Shown here in pieces: positions 1 through 6,594 of a stretch of DNA of 64,000 bases (position 1 is its first letter; each line of letters opens with the position of its first letter). This DNA is from Lysobacteraceae bacterium NML93-0399. GTDB taxonomy: Bacteria; Pseudomonadota; Gammaproteobacteria; Xanthomonadales; Xanthomonadaceae. The notes beneath the pieces are model-generated. The model was not told where the DNA came from. It was given only the letters and a program-made list of their open reading frames with translations, and ran no database searches. Position numbers and translations under genes: made by a program. The stretch lies in contig NTJI01000001.1 of assembly GCA_002307375.1 (NCBI GenBank), positions 496,001 to 560,000 of the forward strand, given 5' to 3'.

Positions 1-1
1 C

Positions 2-1036
2 CCGTCGACCGCGCGCGACGCCGGGGCCAACCGTTGCGCGCCGTGGCCGATCGCCACCGATGCGTCGCCGCTGCAACGCGAGGCCGACCGGCTGTGGACG
101 GCCAACAGCCGCGTCGTCGATGGCGAGGATTTCGCGCGCATCGGCAACGGCGGCGCCGCACTCGGCATCCGCGCCTGGCAGATCCGCGACCGTCTGCAGG
201 CGCGCGACCGTTTCACCGAGGCCGATCTGCTGGCGATCCAGCTCGACGACCGCGCCCTGCTGCTGTCGCACTGGTACGCACTGCTGCGCAGCGTGGCCGA
301 GGACGCCGGCCGCGACACCGCGTTGCACGCGCTGGCCGAGGCCTCTGGGGACTGGGACGGCCACGCCAGCGTCGACTCGGCCGGTTATCGCCTGGTGCGC
401 GCCTGGCGTCTGGCGGTGCATGCGCGACTGATTGACGGCCTGACCGCACCGGCACGCGCGGCGCTCGGTCCGGCGTTCGAGGCGCCGGACCTGCCGGGCT
501 TCGAAGGCACGGCCTGGCCGCTGGTCGAACACCGTCCCGCGCACCTGCTGCCGCGTCGCTTCGCCTGCACCGCGCAGACCCAGCGCGGCGTGTGCGAGCC
601 GGTCGACGACGGCTGGCAGGCGCTGTTCGAGGACGCCGCGCGCGAGGTGCGCGACGAACTCGGCGCGCAGGGTGAACTTGCCGACCGCACTTGGGGCGAA
701 CGCAACACCACCGCCATCTGCCATCCGCTCGCCGCCGCGGTGCCGCTGCTCGGCAAGCGGCTGCTGTGCATGCCGGGCGAACCGCTGCCCGGCGACGGCA
801 CGGTGCCGCGCGTGCAGGGGCCGGCGTTCGGCGCCTCGCAGCGCATGGTGGTCGCGCCCGGACACGAAGGCGACGGCATCCTGCACATGCCCGGCGGCCA
901 GAGCGGGCATCCGCTGTCGCCGTTCTGGGGCGCGGGCCACGAAGGCTGGGCGCGTGGGCGGCCTTCGCCGTTCCTGCCGCAGGCGACGGCGCATACCTTG
1001 CGGCTGGTGCCTCAGTCGGTGGTCGACGCGCGGTAG
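2..1036 (+). CDS. Penicillin acylase family (S45) protein, C-terminal part
   Basis: Only the last 344 codons lie in the window; the frame is open from base 2 to a TAG at 1034-1036. The visible part matches the C-terminal half of the beta chain of S45 Ntn-hydrolases, which cleave amide bonds in beta-lactams, acyl-homoserine lactones or similar acyl amides, usually in the periplasm. Recognisable blocks are GNGGAALGIRAWQIRDRL near visible residue 55 and the family's end block MPGGQSGHPLSPFW followed by GHEGWARG and PFLP. The catalytic N-terminal serine of the beta chain is upstream of the window, so substrate class cannot be judged. The 3' end overlaps the convergent AlkB-like gene by 25 bp. Confidence 0.85.
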   Translation, partial: PSTARDAGANRCAPWPIATDASPLQREADRLWTANSRVVDGEDFARIGNGGAALGIRAWQIRDRLQARDRFTEADLLAIQLDDRALLLSHWYALLRSVAEDAGRDTALHALAEASGDWDGHASVDSAGYRLVRAWRLAVHARLIDGLTAPARAALGPAFEAPDLPGFEGTAWPLVEHRPAHLLPRRFACTAQTQRGVCEPVDDGWQALFEDAAREVRDELGAQGELADRTWGERNTTAICHPLAAAVPLLGKRLLCMPGEPLPGDGTVPRVQGPAFGASQRMVVAPGHEGDGILHMPGGQSGHPLSPFWGAGHEGWARGRPSPFLPQATAHTLRLVPQSVVDAR

Positions 1037-1626
1037 CGATCGTCGGCCCGCACCGCCTCAGGGCGTACCCGGAACACCGCGCTGATGCGCGGGCCCACCG
1101 GTCGCGTGGTCTTCGGGACGCCGTGCAGATGGGTCAGCTGCGACGCGTGGCTCATCGCCAGCACGCTGCCCGGCGCCAGGTCGACCGCGATCGCGCGCGC
1201 ACCGTCGCGCTGGGGGCGCAGCAGCATCCGACGCGGCGCGCCCAACGAGACCAGCGTCAGCGGATATCCGGGCACCAGCGTGCGCAGGGTGTCGTGGTGC
1301 ATCGCCACACTGTCGTGGCCGTCGCGGTAGAAGTTCAGTCCCACGCCGGTGTACGGCGCCGGCGCCAGGGCCTGCACGCGGGCCAGCATGTCGGACAGCG
1401 GCAGCGCCGGCGGAAGATCGTCGAGTGGCCAGGCGGCCAGCAGCCGGGGCACGTCGACGACGCGGTCGTACATCGGCCGCTGCTGGCGGGTCCAGTGCAC
1501 GTCTGCCCGCAGCGTCTCGAACCAGGCGGTGGCGGTGGCCGCATCGATCGCGTCGGGCCAGTAGCGGATGCCGCCTTCGGCGTCGTCGACGAGGACGATG
1601 GGGGACTGGGTGGCGAACAGGCTCAT
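1012..1626 (-). CDS. AlkB-like 2-oxoglutarate/Fe(II) dioxygenase
   Basis: A 204-residue protein of the AlkB family, which oxidatively demethylates alkylated DNA or RNA bases. The jelly-roll core carries the iron ligands H110-x-D112 (MHHDT) and H168 (LHGVPK), the 2-oxoglutarate-contacting NFY at 98-100, and the R180...R186 pair (RISAVFR) typical of the family. I chose the ATG at 1626; the frame continues upstream to a GTG at 1725, but those 33 codons are low-complexity and overlap the promoter side of the next gene. It converges on the penicillin-acylase gene. E. coli AlkB is 216 residues, so the length fits. Whether it acts on DNA, RNA or protein cannot be told from sequence. Confidence 0.85.
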   Translation of the reverse strand: MSLFATQSPIVLVDDAEGGIRYWPDAIDAATATAWFETLRADVHWTRQQRPMYDRVVDVPRLLAAWPLDDLPPALPLSDMLARVQALAPAPYTGVGLNFYRDGHDSVAMHHDTLRTLVPGYPLTLVSLGAPRRMLLRPQRDGARAIAVDLAPGSVLAMSHASQLTHLHGVPKTTRPVGPRISAVFRVRPEAVRADDRYRASTTD

Positions 1627-1744
1627 GGTGGGCAATGCGGGGATGCGTGCAGTACAACCCGCTTGTGTCGCGCCGCCTGCGACGCCGGCGCGAAGTCGTC
1701 GTTCTGACCTAAGATCGGCGCTCACCCTTCATGGAAGACGATCG

Positions 1745-1969
1745 ATGCGCACACCCGTCCGCCTGTTTCCACTCCTCGCGCTGGCGCCTGCCGCCGCCTT
1801 CGCCGCACCCCGGAGCACGGCCTACGAACTCGGCTACGCCGCCGGCCAGCAGTTCGGCCAGCTGATGCGCATCGCGTTGCCGCTGGGCCTGGCGGCGGGC
1901 GTGGCCGTCGCGGTGTGGCTGGGCTGGCGCGCCTGGTCCCGCAGACGCGCGGCACACGCTTCGCAATGA
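1745..1969 (+). CDS. Small membrane/exported protein of unknown function
   Basis: A 74-residue protein beginning at an ATG preceded by a purine-rich GGAAGA. Residues 1-21 look like a signal peptide or first membrane segment (short basic start, LLALAPAAAFAAP), a short polar stretch follows with YELGYAAGQQFGQ, then a second hydrophobic segment at about residues 43-60 and a basic tail (WRAWSRRRAAHASQ). This suggests a bitopic inner-membrane protein with a cytoplasmic Arg-rich end. I recognise no domain. It diverges from the AlkB-like gene. An overlapping minus-strand frame is less likely because it lacks any such organised features. Confidence 0.6.
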   Translation: MRTPVRLFPLLALAPAAAFAAPRSTAYELGYAAGQQFGQLMRIALPLGLAAGVAVAVWLGWRAWSRRRAAHASQ

Positions 1970-2015
1970 CGAACGCCCCGCATGGCGGGGCGTCCGGGAC
2001 CTGCGGTGCGAAGAC

Positions 2016-3227
2016 TCAGGCGCGCAGTTCGATCACGTCGAATTCCGCCACCGGGTCGACATCGGCGTCGTAGTCCACATCCTCGCGTTCGAAGCCGAAC
2101 AGCTTCAGGAACTCGTGCTTGTAGCCGGCGTAGTCGGTCAGTTCGAAGAGGTTCTCCGTGGTGACCTGCGGCCACAGCGCCTTGCACTGCGCCTGCACGT
2201 CGTCGCGCAGTTCCCAGTCGTCCAGACGCAGGCGATGTTCGTCGTCGACCTCGGCCGGCGCACCGTCGGCGCGGTACATGCGCTCGCGCAGCAGACGGTC
2301 GAGCTGATCGAGCGTGCCCTCGTGCAGGCCGGCTTCCTTCATCACCTTGAAGGCGATGGCGATGTAGAGCGGCAGCACCGGAATGGCGGCGCTCGCCTGC
2401 GTGACGACCGACTTGAGCACGGCGACGTTCGCGCTGCCGCCAGTCTTGGCCAGCTGGGCATCGAGACGGCGCGCGGTCGCGTCGAGGTCGGCCTTGGCGC
2501 GGCCCAGCGCACCGTGCCAGTAGATCGGCCAGGTGATCTCGGTGCCGATGTAGCTGAAGGCCACGGTCTTCGCGCCATCGGCCAGCACGCCGGCCTCGCG
2601 CAGCGCGTCGATCCACAGCTGCCAGTCCTGGCCGCCCATCACCGTCACCGTGTCGGCGATCTCCTGCTCGCTCGCCGGCTCGATCGAGGCTTCGATGATC
2701 TGGTCCTTGTTGGTGTCGATCGCGGTCGAGGTGTAAGCCTCGCCGATCGGCTTGAGCGCCGAGCGCACGACTTCACCGGTGCCAGGCAACTTGCGCACAG
2801 GGGACGCCAGCGAATAGACGACCAGATCGACCTGACCGCCCATCTCGTTCCGAATCAGTTCGATCGCCTGCGCGCGCGCCTCGTCGGAAAACGCGTCGCC
2901 GTTGATCGAACGGCTGTAGAGGCCGGCCTGCTTGGCGTACCTGTCGAAGGCCGCGGCGTTGTACCAGCCGGCGGTGCCGGGCTTCTTCTCGGTACCGGGC
3001 TTTTCGAAGAACACGCCGAGTGTGTCGGCGCCGAAGCCGAAGGCCGCGCTGATGCGCGCCGCCAGGCCGTAGCCGCTCGACGCACCGATCACCAGCACCT
3101 TCTTCGGACCGTCGTTGCGCACGCCGCGCGCTTTCGTCGCTTCGATCTGGTCGCGCACATTGCGGTCGCAGCCGGTCGGATGCGTGGTGGTGCAGATGAA
3201 GCCGCGGACCTTGGGATGGATGATCAC
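2016..3227 (-). CDS. fabV: Enoyl-[acyl-carrier-protein] reductase FabV
   Basis: A 403-residue FabV, the NADH-dependent reductase of the last step of the fatty acid elongation cycle. The protein starts [17 protein letters not shown], as FabV proteins do, has a dinucleotide-binding GASSGYG at 48-54, and the FabV active-site spacing Y236-x8-K245 ([10 protein letters not shown]), which separates it from FabI (Y-x6-K). FabV enzymes are generally triclosan-tolerant. It is monocistronic here, with about 165 bp to the divergent cytochrome b561 gene. No fabI is seen in the window. Confidence 0.97.
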   Translation of the reverse strand: MIIHPKVRGFICTTTHPTGCDRNVRDQIEATKARGVRNDGPKKVLVIGASSGYGLAARISAAFGFGADTLGVFFEKPGTEKKPGTAGWYNAAAFDRYAKQAGLYSRSINGDAFSDEARAQAIELIRNEMGGQVDLVVYSLASPVRKLPGTGEVVRSALKPIGEAYTSTAIDTNKDQIIEASIEPASEQEIADTVTVMGGQDWQLWIDALREAGVLADGAKTVAFSYIGTEITWPIYWHGALGRAKADLDATARRLDAQLAKTGGSANVAVLKSVVTQASAAIPVLPLYIAIAFKVMKEAGLHEGTLDQLDRLLRERMYRADGAPAEVDDEHRLRLDDWELRDDVQAQCKALWPQVTTENLFELTDYAGYKHEFLKLFGFEREDVDYDADVDPVAEFDVIELRA

Positions 3228-3393
3228 TGTGCTGCCCGATGTCTGGAAACGTGACGTCCAGTTTAAGCGCTGCTGCAGCCACGGTCCCGTACGGGGGTCG
3301 ATGGTGCGGCGCTGCAGTGCGCGTGCGGAATTGACAGCCCCCAGCGCTGCCGCTGAACTGTGCGCCTCCCACTGCTTCGCGTGGACTTTCCGG

Positions 3394-3945
3394 ATGTCGT
3401 CGTCACGCTGGTTCGATTCGCCCGTCCGCTACGGAGGCGTGACACGTCTGCTGCACTGGGGCATGGCCGCACTGTTCGCGTTCCAGTTCACCGGCATGGG
3501 CCTGAAGCTCGCGCTGGGCCGGCATCCGGTCAGCGGCTTCTTCGTCGGCCTGCACAAGCCGATGGGCACGGTGCTGATGCTGCTGATCCTGCTGCGCGGT
3601 GCCTGGGGCCTGTCGCAATGGCACAAGCGTCCGCCGCATCCGCCGACGTGGATCGGCCGCGCCGCGCTGGCAGGTCATGCGCTTCTGTACGCCCTGATGC
3701 TCTACGTGCCGGCAGTCGCACTGATGCGCGAATTCGGCAGTGGACGCGGCTTCGCCCCCTGGGGCATTCCGCTGTTCCCGGCGACCGGCGAAAAGCTCGA
3801 ATGGCTGATGGCGCCGGCGAACCTTTCGCATGGCGTCATCGCCTGGACACTGCTGGCGGTCATCGCAGGCCACGTCGCGATGGTCGCCCTGCATCACTTC
3901 TTCTGGCGCGATACGACGCTGGCGAAGATGGCGGGGAAGCTCTAG
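3394..3945 (+). CDS. Cytochrome b561 family protein
   Basis: A 183-residue four-helix membrane cytochrome b of the YodB/CybB (cytochrome b561, Ni-Fe hydrogenase b subunit) superfamily, thought to move electrons between quinone and periplasmic partners. Hydrophobic segments lie at about 14-36, 49-68, 82-105 and 142-167. Candidate haem ligands are the histidines in LLHWGM (helix 1), LHKPMG (start of helix 2), SHG and [12 protein letters not shown] (helix 4). The start is the ATG at 3394 because the family begins with a short polar leader before [12 protein letters not shown]; upstream in-frame starts overlap the fabV promoter region. A palindromic repeat begins 10 bp after the stop. Confidence 0.88.
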   Translation: MSSSRWFDSPVRYGGVTRLLHWGMAALFAFQFTGMGLKLALGRHPVSGFFVGLHKPMGTVLMLLILLRGAWGLSQWHKRPPHPPTWIGRAALAGHALLYALMLYVPAVALMREFGSGRGFAPWGIPLFPATGEKLEWLMAPANLSHGVIAWTLLAVIAGHVAMVALHHFFWRDTTLAKMAGKL

Positions 3946-3954
3946 GTCTCTGCA

Positions 3955-4107
3955 TCTTCTCCCGCTTGCGGGGGAAGGCCTGGATGGGGGCGAACGATCA
4001 GATCACGGAAGGAACCGGACTCCGCTCATGCGGGTGGGCGAGTCGTTCGCGCTTGAACTGACACATCGCCCCCCCACCCAACCCTCCCCCGTAGACGGGG
4101 GAGGGCT
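3955..4107. repeat. Paired inverted palindromic repeat, family B, copy 1
   Basis: Two related stem-loop units in opposite orientation fill most of the gap between the cytochrome b561 and asnB stops. The left unit has a CTCCCGC / GCGGGGGA hairpin followed by GGATGGGGGCGA. The right unit reads GCCCCCCCACCCAACC then a CCCTCCCCCGT / ACGGGGGAGGG hairpin. The left unit and the reverse complement of the right unit are clearly the same element. Lying between convergent genes, the hairpins could act as bidirectional transcript ends although they lack U-runs. A second copy lies at 37375-37560. Confidence 0.75.
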
Positions 4108-4127
4108 TCTAAGCGAAGCGAATACGG

Positions 4128-5837
4128 CTACGCCGCCACTGCCGCGTTGTGGATCCCCGCCACCGCACGTCCCGACGGATCGGCCGCGTTCGCGAACGCG
4201 GCGTCCCACGCGATCGCCGCTGGCGACGAACACGCGATCGACTTGCCGCCCGGCACCGTGAGCGCAGCTGCAGGTGTCGGGAAGACCTGTTCGAACAAGC
4301 TGCGATACAGATACGCCTCCTTGGTCTGCGGCGGGTTGTGCGGGAAGCGGCTCGAAGCGGCCGCGAGTTCGCGATCACTGACCTGGCGTTCGGCGTGCGC
4401 CTTGAGTCCGTCGATCCAGCCGTAGCCGACGCCATCGCTGAACTGCTCCTTCTGCCGCCACAGGATCTCGTCGGGCAGATGGCCGTCGAAGGCCGCGCGC
4501 AGCACGCCCTTCTCCATGCGCTGCCAGCCGTCGCTGCCCGGGTGGATCATCTTGTGCGCGGCATCGAAGCGCATCGCCACGTCGAGGAACTCGCGGTCGA
4601 GGAAGGGCACGCGCGGCTCGACGCCCCAGGCCATCATCGACTTGTTCGCACGCAGGCAATCGAAGCTGTGCAGCGCGTCCAGCTTGCGCACGAGTTCTTC
4701 ATGGAAATGCCGCGCGTCCGGTGCCTTGTGGAAGTACAGATAGCCGCCGAAGATTTCATCGCTGCCCTCGCCCGACAGCACCATCTTCACCCCCATGGCC
4801 TTGATGCGGCGCGCGAGCAGGAACATCGGTGTCGATGCGCGGATCGTGGTCACGTCGAAGGTTTCGATGTGGCGGATCACGTCCGGCAACGCGTCGAGAC
4901 CTTCCTCGAAGGTGTATTCGAAACCGTGATGCACGGTACCCAGTGACTCGGCGGCGATCGCCGCGGCGGCGAGATCGGGCGAGCCCTTCAGGCCGATCGC
5001 GAACGAGTGCAAGCGCGGCCACCAGGCTTCGCTGCGGTCGCCATCGTCGACGCGTCGCCGCGCATAGCGCGCGGCGACGGCGGCGACCAGTGAGGAATCC
5101 AGACCGCCCGACAGCAGCACGCCGTAGGGCACGTCGGTCATCAGCTGGCGGTGCACGGCGGCTTCGAACGCCTCACGCAGATCGGCCAGCGACACATCGA
5201 CGCCTGCGACGGCGTCGTAATCGCGCCAGGGCCGTGCGTAGTAGCGCGTCAGCTCGCCCGTCGCGCTGTCGTACCAATGGCCCGGCGGGAACTGCGCGAC
5301 ATCGGCGCAGGTATCGGCCAGCGCCTTCATCTCGGACGCGACGCGCAGCCGGCCTTCGCGGTCGTGGCCCCAGTACAGCGGCACCACGCCGAGCGGATCG
5401 CGCGCGATGATCGCGCGGCCCGCGGCGCGGTCCCACAGCGCGAACGCGAAGATGCCGTTGAGCCGCTCGAGAAACGCGGAAGGCCCGCTGCCGTCGGCGT
5501 CGTGCTCGCGGTAGAGCGCATTGATCACCTCGCAGTCCGACGCGGCCTGGAATGCGTACGGTGTCTGCAGCTCGCCCCTCAGCGCCTGGTGGTTGTAGAT
5601 CTCGCCGTTGACCGCGAGGACCAGCGCGCCGTCATCGGAGCGCAGCGGCTGCGCGCCGCCGCCGGGGTCGACGATCGCCAGGCGTTCATGCACGAGGATC
5701 GCGTGCGCATCGACGTGGACACCGCTCCAGTCGGGGCCGCGATGACGCTGGCGTTGCGAACACTCGAGGGCCTGCCGGCGCAGGGCGGACACATCGTCGC
5801 CGGATTGAAGTCCGAAAATGCCGAAGATCGAACACAT
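4128..5837 (-). CDS. asnB: Asparagine synthase B (glutamine-hydrolysing)
   Basis: A 569-residue class II glutamine amidotransferase-synthetase making asparagine from aspartate, ATP and glutamine. Cys2 (MCSIFGIF) is the N-terminal nucleophile after Met removal; RHRGPD at 31-36 and NGEIYNH at 77-83 line the glutaminase pocket. The C-terminal synthetase domain has the pyrophosphate loop SGGLDSS at 243-249 and GEGSDEIFGGY. Length is close to E. coli AsnB (554). The ATG follows AGGAGCCCACC. It is preceded on the same strand by an Asn-rich leader ORF (5940-6035) and an intrinsic terminator (5883-5913), which implies control by transcription attenuation in response to charged tRNA-Asn. Confidence 0.97.
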   Translation of the reverse strand: MCSIFGIFGLQSGDDVSALRRQALECSQRQRHRGPDWSGVHVDAHAILVHERLAIVDPGGGAQPLRSDDGALVLAVNGEIYNHQALRGELQTPYAFQAASDCEVINALYREHDADGSGPSAFLERLNGIFAFALWDRAAGRAIIARDPLGVVPLYWGHDREGRLRVASEMKALADTCADVAQFPPGHWYDSATGELTRYYARPWRDYDAVAGVDVSLADLREAFEAAVHRQLMTDVPYGVLLSGGLDSSLVAAVAARYARRRVDDGDRSEAWWPRLHSFAIGLKGSPDLAAAAIAAESLGTVHHGFEYTFEEGLDALPDVIRHIETFDVTTIRASTPMFLLARRIKAMGVKMVLSGEGSDEIFGGYLYFHKAPDARHFHEELVRKLDALHSFDCLRANKSMMAWGVEPRVPFLDREFLDVAMRFDAAHKMIHPGSDGWQRMEKGVLRAAFDGHLPDEILWRQKEQFSDGVGYGWIDGLKAHAERQVSDRELAAASSRFPHNPPQTKEAYLYRSLFEQVFPTPAAALTVPGGKSIACSSPAAIAWDAAFANAADPSGRAVAGIHNAAVAA

Positions 5838-5882
5838 GGTGGGCTCCTGGTGGTGCTGGGGTGGAGCCGGATGCGGCGCATG

Positions 5883-5913
5883 AAAAAACCCGCATCGCGG
5901 CCGATGCGGGTTT
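5883..5913 (-). terminator. asnB attenuator (intrinsic terminator)
   Basis: On the minus strand a 12 bp perfect stem (5'-AAACCCGCATCG paired with CGATGCGGGTTT) with a 4-nt loop is followed at once by six T residues. It sits between the leader-peptide stop (5940) and the asnB ATG (5837), so read-through is required to express asnB. The ACCCGC in its 5' arm (5911-5906) can pair instead with GCGGGT in the leader-peptide region (5967-5962), giving a competing antiterminator. Confidence 0.8.
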
Positions 5914-5939
5914 GTGATCCGGTGCCTGCGCGTTTGCGA

Positions 5940-6035
5940 CTACTGCTGCGCCAGCCCCCACACCCGCCTCGACCGCGCACGATTATTCGTGCGCAGTGCG
6001 TTGCGGTTGCGATTGTTGGCGGCGATGCGGGGCAT
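5940..6035 (-). CDS. Putative asparagine-rich asnB leader peptide
   Basis: A 31-codon ORF upstream of asnB on the same strand, from ATG (6035) to TAG (5940). Residues 7-18 are NNRNRNALRTNN: six Asn codons in twelve, three of them AAT, which is unusual in a genome where codons ending in G or C dominate. The stop is 26 nt before the attenuator stem. The organisation (cognate-codon-rich leader, pause hairpin, terminator, biosynthetic gene) matches his, thr and ilv attenuators. The ribosome site is weak (TTAGG, about 10 nt upstream), and an upstream in-frame GTG would add only Arg-rich sequence. Not tested by comparison with other genomes. Confidence 0.7.
   Translation of the reverse strand: MPRIAANNRNRNALRTNNRARSRRVWGLAQQ
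5975..5994 (-). promoter_or_regulatory. Leader pause/stem-loop over the last Asn codons
   Basis: The minus strand has a perfect 8 bp stem GCGCACGA / TCGTGCGC with loop ATAA. The loop and its closing bases are the last two Asn codons (AAT AAT) of the leader peptide, so a ribosome stalled on Asn codons would melt it. It corresponds to the 1:2 pause hairpin of classical attenuators. Confidence 0.65.
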
Positions 6036-6063
6036 GGATCGAAACCTAAGCGATGGCGTGACG

Positions 6064-6089
6064 CGCATGCAACCGTTGCGTGCGCAACG
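6064..6089. repeat. Imperfect palindrome upstream of the asnB leader
   Basis: GCAACCGTTGC, spacer GTGC, GCAACGGCTGC: an 11 bp inverted repeat with one mismatch, about 30 bp upstream of the leader ATG. It could be an operator or an RNA stem in the leader; nothing identifies a binding protein. Confidence 0.35.
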
Positions 6090-6164
6090 GCTGCGTTCCC
6101 GGTTCGAACGCGAGACGCAGGCACGAACGGTCAACGGCTCCGCGGCGGCACCGCATGAGAAGAA

Positions 6165-6184
6165 GCCGGCGTCCCGACGCCGGC
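6165..6184 (-). terminator. GC-rich hairpin with pyrimidine tail
   Basis: On the minus strand GCCGGCGTC / GACGCCGGC forms a 9 bp stem with a very tight loop, followed by TTCTTCTC. It follows a short reading frame that ends at 6230 and precedes the asnB leader, so it could end a small transcript. The tail is not a pure U-run, so this is tentative. Confidence 0.4.
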
Positions 6185-6229
6185 CTGCGCCAGTGGCTTC
6201 TGCGGCGACGACGCGCCGGCGTGCAGTGA

Positions 6230-6316
6230 TCAGGACGCGTCCGCGCCGCCGCCGCGACAGGCCGGTCCGTAGGCCTCGCCGTAGGATCTGCCGAAGCAGT
6301 GCAGCAGGCCGTCGGT
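6230..6316 (-). other. Possible small coding remnant (Cys/Gly/Tyr-rich)
   Basis: The minus strand reads, in one frame up to a TGA, DGLLHCFGRSYGEAYGPAC followed by RGGGADAS. Its third positions are almost all G or C, as in real genes of this genome, and it is followed by a hairpin. Upstream, the same frame loses this bias and only a TTG at 6385 with an over-close AGGAG could start it. It may be the tail of a decayed or frameshifted small gene. No family recognised. Confidence 0.2.
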
Positions 6317-6402
6317 TGGGCGGCCAGCGCATGCGCATCGAGACGGAGCGCAAGCGTGAGAAGTGCCGCAGTCGCCGGCGCGCAACGCTCCTGCCGGGGC
6401 GA

Positions 6403-6475
6403 CTGTAGGAGCGCGCTCGCGCGCGAGGGGCCGTTCCGGTGAAGCCCTTTCGCGCGCGAGCGCGCTCCTACACGG
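6403..6475. repeat. Inverted REP pair (family A), locus 1
   Basis: CTGTAGGAGCGCGCTCGCGC... at 6403-6430 and its inverted partner ending in GAGCGCGCTCCTACA at 6450-6475, separated by about 20 bp. The whole can fold into a long cruciform. The same unit recurs at 41128-41311, 51862-51931 and 57248-57682. Confidence 0.85.
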
Positions 6476-6543
6476 GGCTCGCCCGGAGCGGCCTTGTCGT
6501 TACGCGTAACTGGAGTACGACGGGGCACAACGCCTCGCAAACA

Positions 6544-6571
6544 AAAACGGGCCGCTTGCGCGGCCCGTTTT
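6544..6571 (-). terminator. pnp terminator
   Basis: A 12 bp stem AAAACGGGCCGC / GCGGCCCGTTTT with loop TTGC, 23 bp after the pnp stop. The T/A-rich flanks are symmetric, so it could work in both directions, but only pnp reads into it. Confidence 0.8.
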
Positions 6572-6594
6572 CGTGTCTCGTGCAACGTCGGCGA

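Larger units (their letters stand above)
5838..6594 (-). other. 757 bp gap between pnp and asnB
   Basis: Minus-strand order in this gap: pnp terminator (6544-6571), an inverted REP pair (6403-6475), a doubtful Cys/Gly-rich coding remnant (6230-6316), a GC hairpin with a TTCTTCTC tail (6165-6184), an imperfect palindrome (6064-6089), the asparagine-rich leader peptide (5940-6035), its pause hairpin (5975-5994), and the attenuator terminator (5883-5913). No conventional protein gene is supported on the plus strand. Confidence 0.7.

Noticed and set aside
6403..6475. REP palindromes as CRISPR repeats
   Set aside because: Copies are inverted pairs with irregular spacing and no unique equal-length spacers, and no cas gene is present.
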